Positions 25,588 to 36,400 of a DNA stretch of 64,000 bases are shown here, piece by piece; position 1 is the first letter of the stretch; each line of letters starts with the position of its first letter. The stretch lies in NCBI GenBank assembly GCA_964596185.1, contig CAZQUE010000001.1:124001-188000 (forward strand), in the 5' to 3' direction. The notes under the pieces were generated by a model, which was given only the letters and a program-made list of their open reading frames with translations, made no database searches and was not told the origin of the DNA. The translations under genes were made by a program, and so were the position numbers. This stretch comes from DYKG01 sp964596185 (GTDB taxonomy: Bacteria; Muiribacteriota; Ozemobacteria; Ozemobacterales; Ozemobacteraceae).

Positions 25588-26598
25588 TTAGAACTGTTTT
25601 GATGCAGAGATTCTATGCGCGTCTCCCAGAGTTTCGTCGGCGTAGGAATAATCAAAACGCCAGGTATCGAGCTTGAAGCTGGCACCAAGAGTCAGGTCGC
25701 CGTCGTGGGCACCGAGTCTCAGAGCGGCATAGTCCTGTACCCAGTATTCTGCGCCGGCATAAAGCTTGGCATCCATGTCTTCAACCTTGTTGATGTCGGC
25801 GGCGATTGTAAGCTTGTCATTGGGCTTATGGGCAACACCAACCTGAAGGGTGGTGGGAACGCTATCAGAATGTCCTGAAGCTGTATCCCATTCGAGAGAT
25901 TCACCAATGTCGCGAACAGACAGACCCAGAGTCGTCTTTTCGTTGGCTTCATAGAGGAAGCCGAGATCGAGGCCGAAACTGTCTGCCGAGTTGGTAAACA
26001 GATCCTGGCTCAGATATTTGAGGTTGATACCACCATACCAGCGATCAGCCAGTTTTTTGGCGTATGAACCGAAAGTTGCTTTTTCAGAATCATCGAAGTA
26101 GCTGAAAATGTAAACTGATTTACCGGGAGAATAAGTCCCGTCAGGATTGGTAGCCGGAAGATCCGTTCCTGCTGGAATCGCTGTTCCATCAAGAGTTGCA
26201 GGGGTGTTGCCTGTGCCATAAGTAGTGGCAAGCCGTGTTTCAGGAATACCATCAACGCCGAATCTGATGTGAGACAGGGCGACAACGCCATTGTCTTTGC
26301 CATCTTTGCCTTTAAGCGGATGCGCGTAGTTGAAGAAGTTGTATTCGCGATCCATGCTCAGGTCGGCGTGCATGAAAGAGCCTTCAGCCTTTTTCAGTTT
26401 GGCGAGTCCGGCCGGATTCCAAAACGCGGCGGTAGAGTCGTCGGCCAGTGCAGTGAATGCACTGCCCATGCCCAGAGCCCGGGCACCGACACCCATTTTC
26501 AGATATGCTCCCGCCTGGCCTGCGGATTCAGCAAAGGCAGTGCTCATGGTGCCTACGCTAAGAGCCACGAGGAAGAGAGTCTTTAAAACCTTTTTCAT
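25588..26598 (-). CDS. PorV/PorQ-family outer-membrane beta-barrel protein
   Basis: Outer-membrane protein of 336 residues related to PorV/PorQ/UPF0164 and FadL-like barrels. It has a signal peptide (MKKVLKTLF... AFA, about 1-23), the family signature GARALGMGSAFTALADD then AAFWNPAGLA, strings of alternating beta-strand residues, and a C-terminal phenylalanine (ASKQF) as expected for barrel insertion. In type IX secretion PorV shuttles cargo carrying a C-terminal sorting domain. Here it directly follows two genes for giant proteins with similar C-terminal domains. The start at 26598 has AAGGGG 7 nt upstream. In lineages without type IX secretion this family has no fixed function. Confidence 0.85.
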   Translation of the reverse strand: MKKVLKTLFLVALSVGTMSTAFAESAGQAGAYLKMGVGARALGMGSAFTALADDSTAAFWNPAGLAKLKKAEGSFMHADLSMDREYNFFNYAHPLKGKDGKDNGVVALSHIRFGVDGIPETRLATTYGTGNTPATLDGTAIPAGTDLPATNPDGTYSPGKSVYIFSYFDDSEKATFGSYAKKLADRWYGGINLKYLSQDLFTNSADSFGLDLGFLYEANEKTTLGLSVRDIGESLEWDTASGHSDSVPTTLQVGVAHKPNDKLTIAADINKVEDMDAKLYAGAEYWVQDYAALRLGAHDGDLTLGASFKLDTWRFDYSYADETLGDAHRISASKQF

Positions 26599-26703
26599 AT
26601 TGTTTCCCCTTACGAGTCGATAGAACTGGTTATCTATCATTTCGGCAGCTGACTTGATTTTCTGAACGATAATTTAACTATTTTTGAAAAAAAGTTTTTT
26701 CAA

Positions 26704-27399
26704 TTAGATACCGGTCAGTCCAAGATCGAGCAGTGATTTGTAAATTTGCGCAACTGAGCTGTCATTAGAACTGTCTTCAGCTCGGGCAACGTTGATCTGT
26801 GATCGTGCTTTGTCCTGGTCACCCAGTTCGTTGCGCCAGAAATAACAGAAGGCCAGCATTGCATGTGCTTCGGCATTGCTGATGCCAATGTCGTGAGTTG
26901 ATTGGAACACGAAAGCGGTGTTGTTCAGACCTATTTGTTCCAGCACTTGAATCGCCTGTTTGAATCCTGCCAGTTGTCCGCGCTGAATCAGTGCGGAGGC
27001 CAGACCGATACGGGCTTCATTGTTGGTTGAGGCGGCCTGAGTAAAGGCTGAATAACCGGACTCAACCCCTGAAGATTTGGTCAGTGCCCAGCCCAGACCA
27101 TTATATGCGTGAGATTTCTGGTCATCGCTGATATTGCTGATCGTCAAAACTTCATTGAATTTGTTTATTGCACTGCTGTAAGCGCCATAACGGAAGTCTT
27201 CCCATGCAGAAGCGATCAATGAGTCTGGATCAGTTTCACCGGTGCCGCCGGTTCCACCTGTTCCACCAGTGCCGCCGGTTCCCGGAGTCGGAATTTCGGG
27301 CGGAATGGTGTAACGTCCGCTGCCACCGCCGCTGCCGCAGCCGCTGGCTATGAGTATGACAATGCCGATGGTAAACAGCACCAGTAGTTTTCTGTTCAT
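26704..27399 (-). CDS. TPR-like lipoprotein of surface module 2
   Basis: Exported lipoprotein of 231 residues with a signal peptide and lipobox (LIASGC, C21), a Gly-rich stretch, then a Gly/Thr linker of GTG-type repeats, and an alpha-helical TPR/Sel1-like domain (about 65-231). It ends in the residues GLTGI. Its paralog at 37372-38151 has the same order, the same ending and related helices (AYNGxGWA, IFEQIGL/VLEQIGL, SxAEAHAM). The ATG at 27399 follows GGAG. It begins 26 bp after the 3260-residue giant gene and so is probably its partner or anchor. Nothing identifies its binding target. Confidence 0.85.
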   Translation of the reverse strand: MNRKLLVLFTIGIVILIASGCGSGGGSGRYTIPPEIPTPGTGGTGGTGGTGGTGETDPDSLIASAWEDFRYGAYSSAINKFNEVLTISNISDDQKSHAYNGLGWALTKSSGVESGYSAFTQAASTNNEARIGLASALIQRGQLAGFKQAIQVLEQIGLNNTAFVFQSTHDIGISNAEAHAMLAFCYFWRNELGDQDKARSQINVARAEDSSNDSSVAQIYKSLLDLGLTGI

Positions 27400-27425
27400 T
27401 TTGCTATCTCCAATCATATTCGCTA

Positions 27426-30400
27426 TCAGCGCAACACGGCGATTTTGTGCGTGTATTTAGCTTTTTTGCTCCAGTTGTCGGGATCTCTGACCGTAATCCT
27501 GGCGAAGTAAACGCCATTGGCAACCTGTTTGCCACCCGTTGAGCGCAGATCCCAGAGCACATCCTGAACCTGCAGCAAACCGTTGGTTCCGGTTCTGATA
27601 CTGAGGTTGTTCGAATCAGCGACCTTGTGGCCGGCGACATCGTAGATTTTAACTTCGATTTCGCCCCAGTCGACATCAGGTCGATTGGTGCTGATGCGCA
27701 GATTTACCCGGGTTCTTGCCGGATTCGGGTATTGATTCACTTCGTAAATGACCAGCGGTGGCAGAACCTGGAAGCGCAGTGCCGGAGTGACAAGCTGATT
27801 GCCTGCTTTGTCGGCCAGCCGCAGCGACATTTCATATTCTCCACCGATCAGATCTTCGGTCGGAATGAAGCGTGCCATCTTGCCGCTTTCGTCAAACATA
27901 ACCGGATAGGCTCGGTTGTTCATGATTACCTGACCTTTGGCTAAATCGATTCCTGAACCCAGTTCGTCAATATTCCAGACGAATGATGGTCGCGGTTCGC
28001 GAATCGGTTTATCGGCTTCAATCTTGGTAAGCATGTTGGCGCGTGGTGCAAGAACGTCTTTCATTATTGCAAAGGTGCCGGGTTCGTTGGCGAAGAATTC
28101 GATCTCGCCATCTTTCAGACTGTAGGCGACAGGCTTCCAGCCAAGGCTGAGATCGCTGCGATACAGGCCGGTGCCGGCTTCGAGCTGCTCGGTGCTGAGC
28201 TTGAAGTTGGCTTTGATGTTGCCGGCAATTCTTCCGGCCGCAATGTTGATGCTGTATGCAGTGCCAACCGGAATCAATTCTTCGGCGCTCTGGCCATCGG
28301 TTGCCGCGCTGGCTCTTATCGAACTGACCTGAGCTCTGGTAAGCTCGGCCATTACCGAAGGAACGATCATGGCAGCTCTGGTTTCGCTGGTGGGCACTTT
28401 GCTCAACTGCTCAGGCACGATGGCGACCAGGCTGTTTTCTTTGAGGGTTCCCGGTTCGAACAATGCGGTGAAGTTGCGGTCTGGCGACTGCAGCGAGGCT
28501 CGCATCGAGGCATTGACGAAGGCCGTTGAGAAGCTCATGTTCGCGGTTCCGGTATTCGTAGAGATGTCGGTGGCGGTGACCTTGATCGTTGCCACGCCTG
28601 GGTAATTCATGTCGAGATGAGCGCCGCCGATGAAGATGCGATTGGTCGGGCCGGCATTGAGAACCAGCGATACGGCGGTTCCACCACTCTGGGTGATGAC
28701 AGCTGTCGGAGCTCCTGACAAATCTTCATTTGAGCTGACGGCGATGCTGAAATCGAATTCATTGGCCGGGTTGCTGAATGCTGTGATGGTCAATACCGGC
28801 GGTGTGATGTCCTGACCCTGGAAGGTAACCCGGGCCAGTGAACTGTCGCTCGGGTTGCCGAAGAGATCTTCCACTCCAGAGGCGACGATAGTGTAGTTTC
28901 TGGTTTCAACGATGTCGTCATAAGCCGTGATCGTTACCGATTTCAGATCCGCACGCAGGCTTACCGACTCGATCGCAATTGTGTCGGTGCCGCTGGTGAG
29001 GTTGTAGTTGCCAACCTGCTGTGCGGTAATGTTCTCGATCTGTTCATCGAAGACGATATTGAATTTTTTCTGAGAATTCAGACCGTCATAAGTGATCGCT
29101 GTAATGATCGGGCCAAGAGTGTCGGCGGTAAACAGTCCGGTGTTGTTGCCGGAAGTGATCGGATCATCGTCGATACTTCTGAAACCCGGGTTAACAGTCA
29201 GGGTGTAGTTGGTGTTGTGAGTAAGTGGGTAGGTGAGCGGTATTTCGACGGTGTTGTCGTTTACGGTTATCGGGGTTACTGCACCGATGCCGACCGGAGT
29301 GGCCGGAGACAGGCTGTAATTGCTGGGTATTCCAGCATCAGCAGGATTGACCGCGTGGCTGAAAGTGACCCTGATATGGTCTTTGTCGATCTGCGCAACA
29401 CTGGTAACCTTGAATACGGAGTTCACAACGGTGATGTCTTTGGTAACATCGGTGGATTCGTTTCCGGCCAGATCGGTTACCGACAGTTTGTATGTGCCGT
29501 CGACGACTGGCTGTCTGTTTGAATCCTTGCCATCCCATTCAACTTTGAACGGAGTCGCGGTTTCTTCAAGCAGCAGCTCGCGAACCAGCGAGGAGCCGGT
29601 GGTAATTCTTACCAGTGCGGTTCCAGAACTGACGCTGGCGTCGTTACTGCCAACTTCTATTCGCAAAGGTGTGACGTTTGGATTGAAGCGGTTCACTTCA
29701 TTGCCGTTGTCGACACGATATGTTCTGATATCGATTATAGATGGGGCTGTGCGGTCCATGACCAGGGTTCCGGTAGCTATGCTGCCGACACCAAGAGGAT
29801 CGCCGATATTGCCGGCATAATCGACGATGTTAACCATGTATTCGCCGTCGACAAGTGTGCCTTGCGGAGAGTTGGTGTCTTTGCCGTCGAAGCTGATGGT
29901 ATAGCCGCCGCCACTCAGACCGGTCATCGGATAAGTGTCGGTCGAGAGGCCTGGGTTAACCAGTCGCATTTTCAAGGCATCGCCTGAAGCAGGTCCGAAG
30001 GCATCGATCTTGGCAAAAGAACTGACCAGCGGGCTGAAATAGGCTTTGTTGTTGTAGGTTCGCACGTTACTGAACCGCCATGAAGTTACAACCGGAGCTT
30101 TGCCATCATATACGATGCTGCCGCGTTTGCTGGCTTCATTGCCGGCGTCGTCATAAACCCTGAGAACATAGGTTGTCGGTCCGGATTCGCCTACCAGGGT
30201 GCCACCAATGGTGCCATCCCAGTTGGCAGTGCCGGTAAGACCGCTGACTGTTATTGGCAGTGATTCTCGCAGAGCGTCGCCCTGGAAAATTTGCAGCCAG
30301 AGACTGGTTGCCAACGGCGCAGTCTGGAAGTTGATTGTAACTGTCGCGATTCCAGGGGCAACGTATGGGCTGAAGGGTTGATTATTCACGTCACCTGAAG

Positions 30401-33400
30401 GTGAAGTTAATTTTGCAGTGGTCGACTGATAGGTTGAAACGACGAATGAGTCGATGTTTGGCCCTTTTGACCTGATCTGCAGCTGACTTGGCAGGGCGAC
30501 TTCGTTGTTGCCGCGGTTGCCGGCCTCATCATAGCCACCGGAAACGTAGTAGGTATAAGTGCCTTGCGGGGTATTGGCATCAAAGTTGGCAGAGTTGGTA
30601 AACCTTGCGGTGTAAGAATCCACCCATGACTGGAAAGTGAAGGACATAACGGTGTTAAGGCCATCACCAAGTCGCAGTTGCGGCTGGAAGCCACTGCCAA
30701 CTGTCTGATCCATGGGTTCGTCGAAGGTTACTTCGAATTGCGCTGAATTTGCAGGAGTTATACCGATCGTGCCGGTGGGAATTGCCGACAGCGGCACTGG
30801 CAGTTGATTGTCGAGCATCAGTGTGTAGCTTGCATTCTTGAAACCATTGACCGAATTGTCTTTGTCGCTGAGATTGTAAGAAAGCGAAGCTGTGTCGGTG
30901 TAGGTTGTCGGGCTGAAAACATCGGCATAGCCGCTGACTTCAACAAAACATGGTCTTCTTTGCAGATTTGAAGCGGTAAGGTCGCTGTTATTGGCAAATC
31001 TGGCTACAGTCCTGGTTATACCACCCTGAACATGATCGAGCCAGGCGATGAAGGTCGCGGTATCCTTGGGATTGACCTGATCATCCTGAGTGAAGAGTTT
31101 CAGGGTTGGAACCTTGGTCCTGTCTATGGGTATGTAGACATCTGCAGAAAGAGTTGCAGTGTTGAACGCTACTTCATAGTAGAAGTTGCCGACCGGTTGC
31201 CCTTTGCAAAGCTGAATCTGCTGAGCTGAAATCGATTTGGCCGGAGTGACTGCCAGGGTTTGGATTGCCGGGGGGGCAATGATCATCGGGAAAGTGACAT
31301 TGATGATTTTCTGGGCAGTGCCACCCTGAACCGGGTAGCGAATGCTGCCATTGCCCCAAAGGTCGACGAACGCGCTTTCTGAACAGGCAATGAAGAATTC
31401 ACTGGTTCCCCAGCTGAGCATGGTTCTGAGAGCTTCCGAAGTCAGCGGGATGGTTACCACGTTCGAGGCATAGTCGGTGTTGTAAGTTTTGTAGGCAGTG
31501 TAATCAACCATCGTCTGGTTCAAGGGAATCGAACCATCGGTCAGGTCTGATTTGGCATAGAGATAGATTCTTGACAGGTCAACCGGCAGGTCACGGCTGA
31601 GTTCAATCGTTTCGGCCAGGTTTTTGTAAGGATCGAGATAAAGCCGGGCGCGTCTGAGGGGTGCTTTCTGGAATTCAATCTTGAGGAGCGGCTGTGCGCC
31701 TGAAAGATCGAGAGAAATTGCGCCATCGTCAATGGAGAATTGGCTGTTGAGAGGAATAAGAGTTGCCGGAGTCGCAACGGTGTAGTGAATCGGCATTACT
31801 CTATTGCCTTCGAAGTCTCTGATCAAAGGATCCGGATCGAATGGATCGGGTGGTTCATACTCGGTTCCATTCACCTGCAGATGGAATTGTGCGCCGGTTC
31901 GGCCGTAATTAAGCGCGATCCAGTCTTTGGCTTGTTGCGAGAGCAGAATTTTCAATCTTCTGATGTCCATGTCGAATACCGCGTCGGGCGCAGCAGCAGT
32001 AATGAAGCGGTAGCGATTGGCATAGGTGTCAGAAGGATTGCCGCGGTTTTTCCAGATGGAAAGGTTGCGCAAGCTGTCATTGGTTATCGAGTTGGGATCC
32101 ATATCCTTGTCGAAGTCGACATAGAGATAATCGGATTCAGAGGGCACATTGGCATTGTAATAGCCGGTAACCAGCTTGGGTCTGGTCGTATAAACCGTGG
32201 GAATATTGACACTGGTGCTGGCAAGAGTTCTGGGCAGGGGCTGCAGCCAGTTGCCCGCTTCATCGAGAGCGATTGGATCATAGGTGTTCGGGGTTGCTTC
32301 ACCGTTTGTCGTGCTGTGAGCCACCGAGATGTAGAGGTTGGTCTGGCCCCAATCGGCGACAATCGCTTTGGTGCCGGTAGAAAGCATGACCTGAATCCGG
32401 TCGCTTGGGTAGGATTCGAAGATCGTGTCGTTGACCGGGTCAAGTGCTCTTGCTGCTCCGGGAATCTGAATGTCGTCATGATCCATTTTGCTGCCAATGC
32501 GAACCTTGTCGAGGTTCGTCTGAAAGAGTATTGGATCAATGGTTTCGGTAAAGTTCATCGTGAGAATGCGACCGTCATAACTGGCCGATTCAAGGCGCGG
32601 GCGAGTTGTATCGACGGCGAGTTCGTGATCGACGTATGTGTAGTTACCGGCGCCGTCGCGAACGTAGATTCTGAAGGTTCTGGTCGCCAAATCGAAGGTA
32701 TTGGTTGCCAGTTCCATCGGCAGTGAATAGACTGTCAGCGGATTCTGAATCTGAGTCAGCTTATAGGTCGAGGTTGCTTCGATTTGTGAGAAGTCGACGA
32801 AGGCCATGCCGTTGCCGGTGACGTCGCCGGTATTGGTAACCGTTACCGAAGCCACGATTCCGTCGGGTGCGACTCGGTCACCTTCGCTTGGTCGGTAACC
32901 ATCGCCAACGTTGGCGGCCCAGTTCTGCAGGTTGCGATTTTCGACGCGCAGATTAGAATCGGTGATGACCGGAGGATCGTTGTCGATGGTGAAAGTAGCC
33001 AGCTTGAGTGCGCTGCTGACAATGTTCTGGGCATCGTCAGAAGCATAAACTCTGAATCTGGGGGTTTCACCATTCATTGCCGGCCAGCCGGTAATGGTTG
33101 TCGTAGCAACTCTGAACATACCTTCCCAGATTTCAGTGCCGGGCAGGTTGTAGATCGGAGTTCGGAAAGCTTCGGTGACGTTGTCGGCCCGATAGAGAAT
33201 GAAGGTCGCTGAACCCGGGTCATCGAATTTCTTGATTTCGGTTCTTACGTAAAGAAGATCGTCGATATTGATGCTGTTTGAAGCAATGTTGTCTTCATTT
33301 TCATCAAGAACCGAAAGAATAATGTTCTGTGGGTCAGGTAGCTTGGTGTCGACACCGAATGGCGAATCTGGGTCGCAGGTAATGGTGGTAGATGCGAGAA

Positions 33401-36400
33401 TGATCGAGCTTGCATCAGGATGCAGAACTCTTACGCCGAAGCTGGCAATCGGAGTGTCAACGTTTCCGGCACTTACTGTGAAAGTGTCGCGATATACATA
33501 GTTTCCGGCTCCGCTGATCGGGAAAGGCTGGTAGGTCAGCGGGGTCCAGTAGGTTTTCATGTCGCCGTCATAGTATGCCGAGTTGGCATCATCGGCAGAG
33601 GCGCTGGTGATACTGCGGATATCAGCCAGAACTGTTGCCGGCGGAGCATTGTCGGCGCTGTAAAGCGAAGTCATTACTACGGTCAGGGTGACCTGGTCGC
33701 CGGGATTGGCAATCTGGTTCTGCTCCCAGCTCGGCACAGCATCCAGGCTCAGATCGGCTCTTGATTGCGGATAAGATGCAAAAGTCGGGGTTTTCGACAG
33801 GAATCTTATTGAATTGGTATAGCCGTATTTCATGTTGCCCGAGGCGTCATAAGCGAGAATGGTCAGCGAGCCAACCGTTCCGAGACCTTCGGGAACGGTC
33901 CATTCGTAAACGTATTCGCCCAAAACCGGCGGCGGGAACAGAGTCGGGCCAGGAGGTGTCAGACCATTCGCCAGATAAAGATTGGTGAAATCGATCATCG
34001 GGAGAATGTCGTCGTTATTGGTGACTCTCAGTCTTATCTGAATAACGTCATTGAGATTGGCCTCGTTGAGGCGGCCCTGATCGACAACGAAAGCGATCGG
34101 GTAAATTTCAAGTTTTGGCGGGCTGTTATCGATAAAGACTTTGGTTGTCGTGGTCTGAACGATTTCGTTGCCGTTAACATCGGTAAGTTTGATGTTGAAG
34201 GCGGTTTCTTCGTTATTGGTAGAACCCGGAATGGGCATGTAGTCAGCGGTTGCTATCCAGCCGCCGGCAGTTGAGGTATAAGGAATCTGTCGGGCAGTGT
34301 CGTTGATGCCGAGTTTGGTCAGATCAACGGTGGCGGTGCCCATGTCTCCGGTATTACCAGAAATGTTGATTTCGATTCTGACGACGTCGGTAGCTACGCT
34401 CGGATAGGTGGTATAAATACCATCGAGGTCGACGATGGTATTGCCATTGTTATCGTAAACCTGGGTAACGGTGCAGGTATTGATCGTCAGAGGTTTATTG
34501 TCGACGAACATTGCTTCGGTAGAGCCCAGAGCACGGTTGCCGGCGTTATCCGTCAACTCAACGGTGAGCGAAATGGTTTCGCCATCGGTAGAGCCTTCGG
34601 TTACTGTGTGGGTGTAACCGTAAATGCCGTCGTTGGCAAGATTGTCGTTGTGTGCGCCATCGTCATAAAGAACCTGCGCTGAGTTGCCGCCGAGGGAAGT
34701 AAGATTTACCATCGGGGTGCCGCCATCGACGCGGGTCAGGTCAGCCTTGGCGGTTATAGTAACTTTATCACCGATGTTTACTACACCGGTTTTGCCCTTG
34801 AGTTCCTGAACAGTTGCTGAAGCATACATGATCACTGGCGGTCGACAATCGACTTCGAAGGTGCTCGACAGCGAATTCATGGTATTGCCGGCTTTATCGG
34901 AAACGATGGCTCTGAAAACATAGCTGGTGCTTTCCATGGCTGCTTCTGCGCAGTCATGCACCAGATAATATCTGAGCAGCACCGGATCGTAATTCATGAT
35001 ATAGCCGCTGGGGCCACCGACATACGAAAGATCGATGGTGCAGGTTCCGGAATCGGGATCGGTTACGGGTACGATTATTTCGAGACGGTCGCCGATGTTA
35101 ACGACTCCTGATTTGTTCAGGTCGGTCATATAGTTGATTGCCATCGGTCCGACATCTGGTTTCTTGTTGTCGATGTGGACGTAAATTGTGTTTGAAACGG
35201 CGTTTCCGGCGTTGTCTTCAGCCTGATAGGTGAAGTAATGGTCGTCATTGAGGTCGCCGTCGGTAACATCGACGGTTACCGTGTAGGTTCCGACGCCATC
35301 ATAAACCATGTTCACCGGAGTGGTCTGACCGAATTCGGTAAGTGAGACTTTAACCGTTTCCTGGTCATGAACAGAAGCAGCGGCGCTCGCAAGTTGCACG
35401 AAGAAACTTAAGCGGTCATTGATTCGGACGTATGGGTGAGTTGCTGAAATGGCGGGTGACGAAGTGTAACGACTGCCGAGAATTTTGGGCATTTCGTTGT
35501 CGATGCTGATTGTGTTCGCAACGGTATAAACGGTATTACCGGCATCATCCGCGGCATAAATGGTGAAAGCGACGTTCTGGTCATAGAATGTGCCGACAGT
35601 CGGGTCACCAACCGTATGGTCGAGGCGATAAATCGTGCCGGAATAAGGTGACAGGGTGCTGCTGGCTGTGCCGCCAATTCTTTCGAAATTGGTCCAGATA
35701 CTGCCGCCGTCAATATTGGCCAGAGTGGCCTGAATGGCGATCTGATCACCGTATTTTACGGTTTTGCCAGGCCTTGATACGTTCTGGGTTTGTCCGGCGC
35801 TGATCGTCGGCGGATAGTTGTCTACGTAAAGAATTGGCAGAACGACCTGACTGATCTGGTTGCCGGCAGTGTCTTTTGCAGTAACCGTGAAAGCTCTTGG
35901 GGTAGTGTTTTCTGAGGTGAACTGATGAATGTCATACCAGAGTTCAAATGTAGTGGTTGCACTATTATTGAACGGGATGATCTGATTTGGAATTCCACCG
36001 ATGCCGCTTAGGTCAACGGTTATTACGACATCGTTCATCAGGCTGGAAAGGTTGCCGTAGAAGTGCAGCTGGTCGCCGATGATAGCGATGTTGTCGTTGG
36101 GAACACCGCCTTTTTCAACCATTTCTACGCCAAAGGGCAGGGCGAATTCGGGCGGAATATTGTCAAGAGCAAGAGGGTTAGAGTTTCTCGGCGAACTTTC
36201 GTTGCCGACATCGTCAGTGGCTCTAACTTCAAAGGTGATGAAGTTGCTCTGAACGTCGGGAACATCGGCCAGATAATAGTCATACTGGAAAGTAGCTTCC
36301 GAGCCAACTGTTCCAGCTGTGCGGATCATGGTGATACCGGCCGGGAAAAGTATTGGATGAGTGACGACGACTTTGTCATAGTCGTATTTGTCGATTACAG

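Noticed and set aside
26684..26703. AT-only palindrome TTGAAAAAA/TTTTTTCAA next to the lipoprotein stop
   Set aside because: The stem is A/T-rich and no T tract follows it, so it is a poor terminator and may be chance.
31740..32726. 328-residue open frame on the plus strand
   Set aside because: It lies antisense inside the 3260-residue gene, has no ribosome site or recognisable motif, and arises from the base pattern of the repeats.
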